Source: CAVWGP01 sp963754645 (GTDB lineage: Bacteria > Pseudomonadota > Alphaproteobacteria > Bin65). Taken from it: 64,000 nt of DNA. The notes beneath the pieces were generated by a model. That model was not told the DNA's origin. It ran no database searches and saw only the letters and a list, made by a program, of their open reading frames with translations. The stretch is taken from NCBI GenBank assembly GCA_963754645.1, contig CAVWGP010000012.1:558001-622000 (forward strand). The letters run 5' to 3'. The position numbers were made by a program, and so were the translations under genes. Of the stretch, positions 18,247-26,516 are shown one piece after another (the stretch's first letter is position 1; every line of letters starts with the position of its first letter).

Positions 18247-19724
18247 CGGACGACACCCAGCAGGCTGCGCGCCGCGTGCCCCGCGACGCCCGCAGTGGCA
18301 TCCGTGTCAATGCCGAAATAGACACACGCGGCCACGAGGACCCAGGACGGGACAAGCATGGAGAGCGGCATCTCGCGCAGCGGTTCGGCGTCGTTCGGTC
18401 CGCGCCGGAAATAGGCCGCCTCGACGACGCGCCCCATATAGATGAGGGCGAGGACCGAGCTGGCCACGACGAACAAGCCGAGCCACCACCAACCCATCTC
18501 GAAGGCGGCGGCGACAAGAAACCACTTGCTGACGAACCCGACCGTGCCCGGCACGCCGACCATGCTGAGGCCGGCGACGACAAATCCGGCGAAGGTGACG
18601 GGCATGTGCCGCGCCGCGCCGGCGATGCGCTCGATCGACACCGCACCCGCATGATAGGCGATGCCGCCGACGAGCAGGAACAGCGCGCCCTTCATCAGGC
18701 CGTGATTGAACAGATGGACGATCGCGCCCGTGAGCGCTGTTTCGGAGCCGATGCCGATGCCCAAGGTGATATAGCCGATCTGAGCGACGCTCGAATAGGC
18801 GAGCATGCGCTTGACATTGTCCTGCTTGGCCGCCGTGATCGAGGCGAACAGGATCGCCGCGACTGAAAGCGCGATCCAGATCGCCGGCAACGCCAGGCCG
18901 CCGAGCGGCAAGGCCGCGCCGAAAACCGTGAAGATGAAGCGCAGCAGCAAATAGATCGCGACCTTGGTCGCGGTTGCGGCGAGAAAGGCGGTGACGACCG
19001 AGGGCGCGTGCGCGTAGGCATTGGGCAGCCAGTGATGCAAGGGAAACAGTGCGAGCTTGAGGCAGAGCCCGACGGCGATGAAGGCAAGCCCGACGAAAAT
19101 CGGCCGCTGATTCTCGACCTGGGGCAGCCGGTTGGCGAGATCGGCCATATTGAGCGTGCCGGTCATCAGATAGAGAAAGCCGATGCCGATGACGAAGAAC
19201 GTGGCGCCGACCGTGCCGATGACGAGATATTGATACGCGGCGAAAAGCGCGCGACGGTCCTTGCCGAGCGCGATCAGCGCGTAGCTCGAGATCGACGCAA
19301 TCTCGAGGAAGACGAAAACATTGAACACGTCCCCGGTCGCCGCCATGCCGAGCAGCCCGGCGAGGCAAAGCAGAAAGAGCGCGTAAAACCAGGGCCGCCG
19401 CTCGGCCGGGATTTCGCGTTCGACGCTCGCCCGCGCATACGGCATGACAAGCGCGCCGATCACCGAGACCAGCAGCAGCACGAAGGCGTTCGCGGCATCG
19501 ATACGGTATTCGATGCCCCAGGGCGGCGCCCAGTTGCCGATCCAGTAGGAAATCGGCCCTTCGCGCAGCGCGCGCACCAGGAGCAGGCCCGCGATCGCCG
19601 GCATGAGCCAGCTCACCGCCAGCGCCAGCAGCCATGCGCGGCGCCCACTGCGGAGCATGGCGCAGAGCGGCGCGGCCAGCAGCGGGACGACGACCTGCAG
19701 CGCCGGCAAATGCGGGTCGATCAC
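18243..19724 (-). CDS. mnhD: Mrp-type antiporter subunit D-like (first copy)
   Basis: 493 residues, polytopic. GDVFNVFVFLEIASISSYALIAL holds the TM5 Glu, LKLALFPLHHWLPNAYAHAPSVVTAFLAA the antiporter motif, and KRMLAYSSVAQIGYITLGI the TM8-9 stretch. The start is GTG 19724, overlapping the mnhC stop. Having three D-like proteins in one operon and no full-length MnhA is unusual for a canonical seven-gene Mrp system. Confidence 0.85.
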   Translation of the reverse strand: MIDPHLPALQVVVPLLAAPLCAMLRSGRRAWLLALAVSWLMPAIAGLLLVRALREGPISYWIGNWAPPWGIEYRIDAANAFVLLLVSVIGALVMPYARASVEREIPAERRPWFYALFLLCLAGLLGMAATGDVFNVFVFLEIASISSYALIALGKDRRALFAAYQYLVIGTVGATFFVIGIGFLYLMTGTLNMADLANRLPQVENQRPIFVGLAFIAVGLCLKLALFPLHHWLPNAYAHAPSVVTAFLAATATKVAIYLLLRFIFTVFGAALPLGGLALPAIWIALSVAAILFASITAAKQDNVKRMLAYSSVAQIGYITLGIGIGSETALTGAIVHLFNHGLMKGALFLLVGGIAYHAGAVSIERIAGAARHMPVTFAGFVVAGLSMVGVPGTVGFVSKWFLVAAAFEMGWWWLGLFVVASSVLALIYMGRVVEAAYFRRGPNDAEPLREMPLSMLVPSWVLVAACVYFGIDTDATAGVAGHAARSLLGVVR

Positions 19725-20077
19725 GGCGCCTCGTCCCGGGCGATGATCTCGCTTTCCTCGATCGAGCCATAGGCTTCGTTGATGCGGACGACGATGGCGA
19801 GCCCGACGGCGAGCGTCGCCACGCCGACGACAATGGCCGTCAGGATCAGGACATGGGGCAGCGGATTGGAATACTTCGCGAATTCCGGAGACACGATGGG
19901 GGCGGTGGCGCCGAGAATCTTTCCCGGCCCGATATAAAGCAGGTAGACCGAAGTCTGGAACACGCCGAGACCGACGAGCTTCTTGATCAGGTTGCCGCGC
20001 GCCACGACGACGTAAAGGCCGATCATCATCAAGATGACCGTCGCCCAATGGGTGAATTGCTCGATGACGACGCTCAT
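19721..20077 (-). CDS. mnhC: Mrp antiporter subunit C (NuoK-like)
   Basis: 118 residues, three membrane helices, NuoK-like fold: ATVILMMIGLYVVVARGNLIKKLVGLGVFQTSVYLLYI, then PLPHVLILTAIVVGVATLAVGLAIVVRINEAYGSIEESEI. The last helix and its acidic tail are typical of MnhC. It lies 6 nt after the B subunit and its stop overlaps the GTG of the next gene. Confidence 0.9.
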   Translation of the reverse strand: MSVVIEQFTHWATVILMMIGLYVVVARGNLIKKLVGLGVFQTSVYLLYIGPGKILGATAPIVSPEFAKYSNPLPHVLILTAIVVGVATLAVGLAIVVRINEAYGSIEESEIIARDEAP

Positions 20078-20083
20078 CGCTCG

Positions 20084-21058
20084 CTAGCGGCCCCGGCCGC
20101 GGCCCGAGAAGGCGTAGTAGACCGCCGTCATCGTCGCGGCGACGGTGAAGGTGACGCCGACCTCGACCCAGAAGATGCCGCGCTCCTGGCCATGCACCGG
20201 ATCGCGGTCGAGCACGAAATAGTCGAGATAGTGGCCGCCGAGGACGAGGCCGCAGACCCCGACAGACCCGTAGATGAAGACGCCCAGCGGCACCGCGATC
20301 TCGACAATGCGCATCGGCACGACGCGGCGCACGGCGGCAAGGCCGAAGATCAGGCCGAACAGGATGAAGCAGGCCGCGATAATGACGCCGGCTTGGAAGC
20401 CGCCGCCCGGGCCGAGTTCGCCGTGATAAAGCACGTAAGTTGCGAAAAGCAAGATGAACGGCAGCAGCAGCTTGATGACGACGCGCGGAACGATCTCGTG
20501 CCGCATCAGCGCGCCCGAGCCCTCGTCGACCGCCATCCGGCGCTTGCCCGCCAGCAGCACGAGCACGGCGATGCCGGCGGTGAAGATGACCGTCGTCTCG
20601 CCGAGCGTGTCGTAGCCGCGATAGCTGGCGAGCACGGCGGTCACGGCGTTCGGCACCCCGGTTTCGCCGACAACGTCGATGAGGTACCGGGGCGCGACAT
20701 GGGTATGGATCGGGCCAGCGGGGTCGCCGAAGCTCGGCAGGCCCCAGGTGCCGTAGAGCAGCGCCGCCCCGGTTGCGAGCGTGAAGAGCAGCGGCACGAC
20801 CGACGCCTTGAGCGGCGGGCTCTCGTCGATCTTGGTGAGATAGAGCGCACCGAGCAGCAGCACGGTGCTGATCCCGGCGCCGACCGACGCCTCGGTCATC
20901 GAGACGTCGACCGCATCGAGCACGAGGAGGGCGAGCGCCATCAGGAAGCTGTAGACGCCGCCCAGCGCCACGACGGCAAATAGGTTGCGCACGCGCGCGA
21001 TGCCGAGCGCGGCGACGATAAGCAGCAGCAGCAAGATTGCATAGGTCAGGGTTTCGAT
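20084..21058 (-). CDS. mnhB: fused DUF4040 / Mrp subunit B protein
   Basis: About 324 residues. Residues 1-90 match the DUF4040/MbhD hydrogenase-subunit region normally at the C-terminus of MnhA (RNLFAVVALGGVYSFLMALALLVLDAVDVSMTEASVGAGIST); about 190-320 are MnhB (PFILLFATYVLYHGELGPGGGFQAGVIIAA). The start is unclear: a strong AGGAGGTG stands 5 nt before an ATC at 21058, with no in-frame ATG or GTG nearby; TTG about 8 codons in is the next choice. The operon thus carries the MnhA C-terminal part on the B subunit. Confidence 0.8.
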   Translation of the reverse strand: METLTYAILLLLLIVAALGIARVRNLFAVVALGGVYSFLMALALLVLDAVDVSMTEASVGAGISTVLLLGALYLTKIDESPPLKASVVPLLFTLATGAALLYGTWGLPSFGDPAGPIHTHVAPRYLIDVVGETGVPNAVTAVLASYRGYDTLGETTVIFTAGIAVLVLLAGKRRMAVDEGSGALMRHEIVPRVVIKLLLPFILLFATYVLYHGELGPGGGFQAGVIIAACFILFGLIFGLAAVRRVVPMRIVEIAVPLGVFIYGSVGVCGLVLGGHYLDYFVLDRDPVHGQERGIFWVEVGVTFTVAATMTAVYYAFSGRGRGR

Positions 21059-21393
21059 GGTGGCACCTCCTCCGCCGCGGGCGCCGGCTTGGGCGCGAGG
21101 AGGGGCTTCACGCCGCGATGCAGCGCGGCGCGCCCCAGCGCGTGGCACGCGACCGGGCTGGTGAACAGCAACAGCAGCACAAGGACGGCGAGCTTCGCGG
21201 TCACCAGCGTGAAGCCGGCCTCGAACATCAGGCCAATGAGGATGAGGCAGGCGCCGAACGGATCGAGGACGCCCGAGGCGTGCATGCGCGTGTAGAGATC
21301 GGGCATGCGGATCATGCCGAACGCGCCGACGACGCAGAAGAAGCCGCCGGCGCCGATGAACGCCCAGCTCGCGATGTCAATAATAAAGTTCAC
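21046..21393 (-). CDS. mnhG: Mrp antiporter subunit G
   Basis: 115 residues with three membrane helices and the MnhG pattern: GAGGFFCVVGAFGMIRMPDLYTRMHASGVLDPFGACLILIGLMF. The Pro/Ala-rich tail (PLLAPKPAPAAEEVPPSKP) overlaps the start region of the B-type gene by about 13 nt, and the same bases provide that gene's Shine-Dalgarno sequence. Confidence 0.9.
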   Translation of the reverse strand: MNFIIDIASWAFIGAGGFFCVVGAFGMIRMPDLYTRMHASGVLDPFGACLILIGLMFEAGFTLVTAKLAVLVLLLLFTSPVACHALGRAALHRGVKPLLAPKPAPAAEEVPPSKP

Positions 21394-21417
21394 GGCGCGG
21401 GCCTCACGACGACGGGT

Positions 21418-21717
21418 TCACGGGCGGCGATGCTCGGTCGGCGGCGGCTCGATGCCTTCCGGGTCGCCGAGGTTGCCGAAGCGGAAGAATTTGAGGATCG
21501 CCAAGGTGCTCAGCACATTGAGCAGCGCATAGACGATCGCGATATCGAGAAATTCCGGCCGCGCGGTCAGAAATCCATAGATCGCCATCAGCGCCACGGC
21601 GAGCGTCCCGATGGAATTTCCCGCAAGCACGCGATCGTAGACCGTGGGCCCCATGCAGCCGCGCGCGAGGCAGAGGCCGATCGCCAGCAGCAGCGCGAGC
21701 GTGCCGGCGGCAAGCAT
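21418..21717 (-). CDS. mnhF: Mrp antiporter subunit F
   Basis: 99 residues, three helices, MnhF signature GPTVYDRVLAGNSIGTLAVALMAI and LDIAIVYALLNVLSTLAILKFF. ATG 21717 overlaps the mnhE stop (TGATG). In the family MnhF may itself contribute to cation or cholate efflux; here it is one of the small subunits of the complex. Confidence 0.9.
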   Translation of the reverse strand: MLAAGTLALLLAIGLCLARGCMGPTVYDRVLAGNSIGTLAVALMAIYGFLTARPEFLDIAIVYALLNVLSTLAILKFFRFGNLGDPEGIEPPPTEHRRP

Positions 21718-22247
21718 CACGCGGCTCCTTCGAAACGCGTGGCGCGGCGATCCATGTCGCCGCCAGCAAGGCCTTCGGCACCTTCGCGCGTCAGGGCGTG
21801 CACCAGGATCCGGTCGCCCTCGAGCGCGATCGAAATGGTTCCCGGCGTGAGCGTGATCGAATTGGCATAGATTACGCGTCCGACATCGGTCGCTTGGCTC
21901 GCCGTAACGTGGATCATCGTGGGGCTGATCGGCAGCTTCGGATGGAGAATGCGCTTCGTAACGTCCCAGCCGGCCTTGGCGATTTCCCACATCAGCCAGG
22001 GCCAGTAACGCACCGCGCCGCGGGCGAGATGGACCGGATGGCCTTCGCGGTCGGCGACCGCCATGACGCGGTCGCTAAACCACGCGATGAGCAGCGACGC
22101 GACTGCGCCCGCGGTAACGAGAAACAGCGTGTAGTGGCCCGAGAGCAGCAGCCAGAATACGAACAGTGCGGCGGCAAGCGTCGCGCGCCTGACGATCGCG
22201 CCGACCTTGGTTGATTTCGCCGACGTTGCCGAACCCTCGCGTCGCAT
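21717..22247 (-). CDS. mnhE: Mrp antiporter subunit E
   Basis: 176 residues, two N-terminal helices (ALFVFWLLLSGHYTLFLVTAGAVASLLIAWF) and a soluble domain with GRVIYANSITLTPGTISIALEGDRILVHAL, the conserved core of MnhE. I chose ATG 22247 (MRREGS); an upstream start is possible but lacks a site. It is the first gene of the antiporter operon, so the operon promoter should lie in 22248-22360, opposite the truncated permease gene. Confidence 0.88.
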   Translation of the reverse strand: MRREGSATSAKSTKVGAIVRRATLAAALFVFWLLLSGHYTLFLVTAGAVASLLIAWFSDRVMAVADREGHPVHLARGAVRYWPWLMWEIAKAGWDVTKRILHPKLPISPTMIHVTASQATDVGRVIYANSITLTPGTISIALEGDRILVHALTREGAEGLAGGDMDRRATRFEGAA

Positions 22248-22361
22248 GCTCGCCCGCCGCCTCCTCCTCGCCCCCACCGGCCTTCTACGTGCCGACGTAA
22301 AACTCAGCTACCGCATGGCCCTGCATATGGCAAGTGCGCTGCCGCGCATCGCGCCCGCGTC

Positions 22362-23042
22362 ATGGCGATGAAGTCGGGCGACGCCATCACCGACCCGCGG
22401 CTGCTGCTGCAATCGATGACGGTCCTCGCCTTCGTCGTCGTCGCCTTCGTGGTCGCGCGCCTCATCAAGCTCGAGCCCGCGACCATCGCCATGCTCGGCG
22501 CCGCCGTGCTGCTGCTGCTCGATTGCTACGGCCACCACGCCGAGAAGCAGACCGAGAAGGTGGTGGGCGCGTTCAACGAAGTCGAATGGATCACGATCTT
22601 CTTTTTCTGCGGCCTGTTCATCGTCGTGCACGCGGTCGAGGCCGGCGGCCTGTTGAAGATGCTGGCCGACGCGCTGGTGCGCGCGACCGGCGGCGATCTG
22701 AAGCTCACCGGCTACGCCATCCTGTGGGCCTCGGCCTATCTCTCGGCCATCATCGACAACATCCCCTTCGTGGCGACGATGATCCCGCTGGTCAAGGCGA
22801 TGGCGCCGAGCTTCGGCGGGCCCGAGGCGATCTACCCGCTATGGTGGTGCCTGTCGCTCGGCGCCTGCTTCGGCGGCAACGGCACCTTGATCGGCGCCTC
22901 GGCCAACTTGACCGTCGCCGGCATCGCCGAGCGCAACGGCGTGCGCTTCCGCTTCCTCGAATACACCTATTACGCGATGCCGATGATGACGGTCTCGATC
23001 GCCATCAGCCATGTTTATGTGTGGCTGAGGTATTTTTCGTGA
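22362..23042 (+). pseudogene. C-terminal half of an NhaD/ArsB-type ion permease
   Basis: 226 residues. ITDPRLLLQSMTVLAFVVVAF, VEWITIFFFCGLFIVVHAVEAGG, SAIIDNIPFVATMIPLVKAM and GGNGTLIGASANLTVAGIAE are exactly the second half of the ArsB/NhaD ion-transporter family, which normally has about 430 residues and twice as many helices. The reading frame continues upstream for some codons without family similarity, so the N-terminal half is missing rather than frameshifted. It is probably a remnant left when the antiporter operon and this gene were brought together. It could still insert in the membrane, but transport is doubtful. Confidence 0.7.
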
Positions 23043-23049
23043 GGCGCGG

Positions 23050-23379
23050 CTACATCCGCAGCCACAGGATATAGGCGACGACGTGCTCGGCCTCCTCCAC
23101 CGTCAGCACCGGCGGCGGCATGCGGAGATGCGGGATGGTGATGAGATCGATCATGTCGCGGCGCGACAGCTTGCGGTCGGCCGCGATGCGCATGAAAGAC
23201 GGTACGCCGACATCGTCCGTTGGCCGCTGGTTGGGCGCCACGACGTGGCAGCGCGAACACCACTCGACGGCGAGGGCCCTGCCCTTGACCGGATCGCCGC
23301 CCTGCGCCCAAGCGGGTGCCATGGCGAGGACGAAAGCGGCCGTGACGAGGGGAAACAAACGCGCGGCAGGCAAAGCCAT
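23050..23379 (-). CDS. periplasmic c-type cytochrome
   Basis: 109 residues: signal peptide (AARLFPLVTAAFVLAMAPAWA), then GRALAVEWCSRCHVVAPNQR with the haem motif CSRCH, and MRMPPPVLTVEEAEHVVAYILWLRM providing the distal Met and C-terminal helix of a small class I cytochrome c. ATG 23379 follows GAGG. It is convergent with the permease remnant. The partner oxidase or dehydrogenase is not in this window. Confidence 0.85.
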   Translation of the reverse strand: MALPAARLFPLVTAAFVLAMAPAWAQGGDPVKGRALAVEWCSRCHVVAPNQRPTDDVGVPSFMRIAADRKLSRRDMIDLITIPHLRMPPPVLTVEEAEHVVAYILWLRM

Positions 23380-23504
23380 GGGAACCTCATCGTTGCAAAA
23401 CTCCGCCGAGCGATGCGATGATACAGCAAGCGGCGCGGCGTTGCGCCGGTAATTTTCTTCGCGCGGCGGAGTGCCTGCGGCACGGCGGGGAACGCGGGAC
23501 GGCC

Positions 23505-24090
23505 ATGACCGAATACGAACCCGGGTTTCGACGAATGGCAGGCATGGTGGGACGCGCGCCAGGCGGCCATCGAAACCGTCCTCGGCAAGGCCGACGACAT
23601 CGTCGGCCACGCCAAGATCCCGCTCGAAGCGGGCGGCGACGCCGGCGGCGGCGCAAACTTGCTTTATTTCAAGCGCCACCTCGCCGGCCGCGTCGCGGTC
23701 ACGGCCGACCTCATCGGCAACCCCGGCCAGCGCCGCAACAGCCTGGGCGCCTACGAGCTGATGATCTGCCACCGCGACGACGACGATGCCGGCCCCAACC
23801 TGATCTCGCGGCTCGCCAATGTCTCGCTCGAAGCCGACATCGAGCCCGGCCACACGATCGACATCGGCCCGGCGGCGCCGAAGGGCTCGACGATCTCGGC
23901 CTTCCTGTTCTTCGACTTTGCGCGTTTCAAAGTGCGGGGCGAGGACGCGGGCCTCTTGCTCTGCCTCGGCATCACGCAAGACGAACTGAAACAATGCCGC
24001 CGCGGCAAGCGCGCAATCGTCGAGACGGCGCTGAAGGCGAAGGGCGTGTATCCGTTCACGGAGTGGCGAAGGAAGAGCGTGCTGAAATAG
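23505..24090 (+). CDS. SUFU (suppressor of fused) domain protein, frameshifted near start
   Basis: GHAKIPLEAGG, GNPGQRRNSLGAYELMICHR, LISRLANVSLEADIEPGHTIDIGP and STISAFLFFDF match the bacterial suppressor-of-fused domain over nearly its full length (about 195 residues). ATG 23505 begins MTEYEPG; an extra T near 23527 shifts the frame, after which FDEWQAWWDARQAAIETV restores the family N-terminus. The bacterial role of SUFU proteins is unclear; some are linked to polymorphic toxin immunity. No toxin gene is visible beside it. Confidence 0.75.
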
Positions 24091-24157
24091 GCCGCTATCG
24101 CCGCGTTTGAATTTTCTGATAGGCTGCGAGTTTCGGCGCGCAAATCGGGGAAACCGC

Positions 24158-24571
24158 ATGTTCAACTCCGGGCTCGTGATCGGCCTCATCGTCGGCGGCG
24201 TCATTGTCGCCATCTTTTCGCTGATCGCGATGACGCGAAAAGCCAATGCCCGGGCGGCCCAGCCGACCCGGCGCGCGATCGCGATCGAAACCGCCCTGTC
24301 GCCCGATGCAGCGTTCAAGGCGCTCCAGGCCGCGCCGCTCGGCCGTTACAAAGTCGGCGACAGCGATCCCGGCCGGCGCGTTATCGTTTTTGCGTCGCCG
24401 ATGACGATCTTCAGTTGGGGATTTTTCTTTCCCGTTTTCATCGCCGCCGGCGGCGCCGGCGCCACCGTCACCATCGGGATCCAATCGCGGTTGCTCCAAT
24501 GGGGACCCGTCGTCGCCAATACCCACAAAGCCTTCGCGGCGGAAGCACGGCGGGTGCTCGAAGCGCGCTGA
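24158..24571 (+). CDS. hypothetical protein with N-terminal membrane helix
   Basis: 137 residues. Residues 4-26 form one membrane helix (GLVIGLIVGGVIVAIFSLIAM). The rest is a small soluble domain (ETALSPDAAFKALQAAPLG, YKVGDSDPGRRVIVFASP) with a second hydrophobic stretch FSWGFFFPVFIAAGGAGATVTIGI and the tail HKAFAAEARRVLEAR. I do not recognise a family. The pattern resembles small bacterial proteins predicted to hold a hydrophobic ligand, but this is only a guess. Confidence 0.55.
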   Translation: MFNSGLVIGLIVGGVIVAIFSLIAMTRKANARAAQPTRRAIAIETALSPDAAFKALQAAPLGRYKVGDSDPGRRVIVFASPMTIFSWGFFFPVFIAAGGAGATVTIGIQSRLLQWGPVVANTHKAFAAEARRVLEAR

Positions 24572-24574
24572 GCG

Positions 24575-24760
24575 CCAAGGTCCGACGCGCGCACGCCGCG
24601 CATCATCTGTTCCCCAATCTCTGCCACACGCATTACCGCGCCATCACGCCCATCATCGCGCGCACCGCGGCCGAATTCGGCATCGCGCACAATGTCACGA
24701 CCCTGCCCCGTCTCGTCGCCTCGCATTGGCGCTTCCTCAGGGCGATGGGGCGCGGCGCGG
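24575..24760 (+). pseudogene. C-terminal relic of a membrane fatty acid desaturase
   Basis: The stretch reads AHHLFPNLCHTHYRAITPII, ARTAAEFGI and LASHWRFLRAMG. The H-x-x-H-H-L-F-P block is the third histidine box of membrane-bound fatty acid desaturases, and the text that follows is their usual C-terminus. The other two histidine boxes and all membrane helices are missing; the open frame upstream belongs to the preceding gene in another phase. It overlaps the 3' end of the opposing LysR gene. Confidence 0.6.
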
Positions 24761-25642
24761 CCGCAGCGCGCGCGCGAGACGCGGGCCGGCAAAATCGAGA
24801 AAGGCGCGGATTTTCGGCGCCACGATCCGGCCCGACGGATAGACCAGATGCACCGGCACCGGACCCGGCATGAACTCCGCGAGGACGGCGACCAGGCGGC
24901 GATCCCGGATTTGCCGCGCGACCATGTAGGACAGGGCCACGGTCATGCCCTCGCCCATTTCGGCGGCGGCGATGGCCGAGGCGGCGTCGTTGACCGCCAG
25001 CCGCGGTGCGAGCGCGATGCTGGCGCCGTCGCGCAGGCGAATTTCGTGGTTCGGCATCAGCCCGGTAAAGGCGACGATCGAATGCGCCTTGAGATCGGCC
25101 GGCTTGCGTGGCCGTCCGTGCTTGGCGAGATAGGCCGGGCTGGCGACAAGCAGGCGGCGAACCTCGCCGACGCGCCGCGCCACCAGGCTCGAATCCGGCA
25201 GCGGCCCGATGCGGACCGCGACATCGACGCCCTCCTCGACCAGATCGACGATCCGGTCGAAATACTGCGCCGACACGGCGACACGCGGCTGGGCGGCGAG
25301 AAACGCGCCCACGATCGGCGTGAGAATGGCGCGCCCGAAGGTGACGGAGGCCGTCACCGTCAAGAGACCGTGCGGCGCCGCCTCGTCGCCCGCGGCCTCG
25401 GTCTCGGCATTGTCGATCTCGGCGAGCAGGTGCTTCGCACTTTTGAGGAAGCGGGCGCCGGCCTCGGTGATGCTCAATCTGCGCGTCGTCCGGTTGAACA
25501 GCCGCGCGTTGAGCCGGTCCTCGAGCGACGCAATGGCGCGCGTCACGGCGGGCGGCGACAGGCGCAGCCGCGCGCCCGCCTTGGCGAAGCCGCCGGCCTC
25601 GGCAACGGCGACGAAGACTTCCATCTCGCGCAAACGGTCCAT
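24737..25642 (-). CDS. LysR family transcriptional regulator
   Basis: 301 residues. Residues 1-60 form the winged helix (MEVFVAVAEAGGFAKAGARL, then RLSPPAVTRAIASLEDRL); about 90-290 are the inducer-binding domain (LVARRVGEVRRLLVASPAYLAKHG). Typical length. It is divergent from the PNPOx-fold gene with 120 nt between the starts, the classical arrangement in which a LysR protein controls its neighbour. The intergenic segment is AT-rich around 25644-25700. Confidence 0.9.
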   Translation of the reverse strand: MDRLREMEVFVAVAEAGGFAKAGARLRLSPPAVTRAIASLEDRLNARLFNRTTRRLSITEAGARFLKSAKHLLAEIDNAETEAAGDEAAPHGLLTVTASVTFGRAILTPIVGAFLAAQPRVAVSAQYFDRIVDLVEEGVDVAVRIGPLPDSSLVARRVGEVRRLLVASPAYLAKHGRPRKPADLKAHSIVAFTGLMPNHEIRLRDGASIALAPRLAVNDAASAIAAAEMGEGMTVALSYMVARQIRDRRLVAVLAEFMPGPVPVHLVYPSGRIVAPKIRAFLDFAGPRLARALRPRRAPSP

Positions 25643-25762
25643 GGATTATTCCATATTTCGCAATAATTTTTTGCACAGAATGCCTATTATTTCAACCCCC
25701 TTTCCGCGCCATGTTTCCGGCGGCGGGGCGAAGTGCCGCCGCGACCGAACCGGGAGGCTGGC

Positions 25763-26374
25763 ATGGGACATCGATTTGCCGAGATCGCGTTCACCGACGC
25801 CGTCAAGCGCGTGCAAGCCGAGCGCGGCAGCCGGCGCGGCTATGCGCGCCTGGAGGAGGCGGCCGAGCCGCGCAACGCCGCGCTCGGCCCCGACGAGGCG
25901 GACTTCATCGCGGCGCGCGACAGTTTCTACATGGCGACGGTGAGCGAAACCGGCTGGCCCTATGTCCAGCATCGCGGCGGCCCGACGGGCTTCCTGCGCG
26001 TGCTCGACGCGCGCACGCTCGGCTTCGCCGATTTTTCCGGCAACCGGCAATACATCAGCGTCGGCAATCTCGGCACCGACGACCGGGTGTCGCTGTTCCT
26101 GATGGATTACCGCAACAAGCGGCGGCTGAAGCTCCTCGGCCGCGCCAAATTCGCCGATCCGGCCGACCGCGCCACGCTCGGCAAGCTCGAACTGCCGGAT
26201 TACCACGCCCGCGTCGAGCGCGGCATCCTCATCCAGGTCGAAGCCTTCGACTGGAACTGCCCGCAACACATCGCCGAACGCTTCACCCTGGCCGAAGTCG
26301 AAGCCACGCTGGCCCCGCTGCGCCAACGGATCGCGGAACTGGAGGCGCGGCTGAAAGCGGGCGGGGGATTATAG
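25763..26374 (+). CDS. pyridoxamine 5'-phosphate oxidase-fold flavoprotein
   Basis: 203 residues: FIAARDSFYMATVSETGWPYVQHRGGPTGFLRVLD, LGFADFSGNRQYISVGNLG and VSLFLMDYRNKRRLKLLGRAKF are the split-barrel FMN-binding fold of PNPOx-like proteins; the C-terminal helix is a short coiled coil (LAPLRQRIAELEARLKAG). Family members are often FMN- or F420-dependent reductases. GGGAGG precedes ATG 25763. Probably controlled by the divergent LysR regulator. Confidence 0.85.
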   Translation: MGHRFAEIAFTDAVKRVQAERGSRRGYARLEEAAEPRNAALGPDEADFIAARDSFYMATVSETGWPYVQHRGGPTGFLRVLDARTLGFADFSGNRQYISVGNLGTDDRVSLFLMDYRNKRRLKLLGRAKFADPADRATLGKLELPDYHARVERGILIQVEAFDWNCPQHIAERFTLAEVEATLAPLRQRIAELEARLKAGGGL

Positions 26375-26390
26375 CAGCGAGGCTGCCGCC

Positions 26391-26516
26391 AAAAAAGCAA
26401 AACCCTCCTGTGACGGAGGGTTTCGGGACGTTTAGCGTCAATGGGATGTCCAGCCAGCACCTGTAGACGCTTATGTTTTGCCTACGATAAGCGGCCACTT
26501 CGGGTTTCGCTATGTT
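26391..26516 (-). ncRNA. tracrRNA of the type II-C CRISPR-Cas9 locus
   Basis: On the minus strand, 26512 down to 26491 is identical over 22 nt to the inner part of the CRISPR repeat as written on the plus strand of the array, so it is the anti-repeat for crRNAs made from the array's minus strand. Past it the sequence runs TTATCGTAGG, where CGTAG can pair with repeat positions 2-6 (CUGCG, one G:U) after an internal bulge, as in natural crRNA:tracrRNA duplexes. The tail has a hairpin with a perfect 9-bp stem (AAACCCTCC/GGAGGGTTT, 26400-26423) and a T-rich end (26391-26396), a textbook terminator. It is divergent from cas9. Confidence 0.85.
26399..26423 (-). terminator. rho-independent terminator of tracrRNA
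   Basis: Read on the minus strand: a perfect 9-bp stem AAACCCTCC/GGAGGGTTT with a 6-nt loop, followed by TTTTGCTTTTTT. The plus strand has only TTT after the stem, so it fits the minus-strand transcript and is not a good terminator for the PNPOx-fold gene. Confidence 0.8.

Noticed and set aside
21064..21066. GTG as start of the B-type subunit
   Set aside because: It is not in the frame of the conserved protein.
26399..26423. Terminator for the PNPOx-fold gene
   Set aside because: The T-rich tail is on the minus strand; on the plus strand only three T follow the stem.
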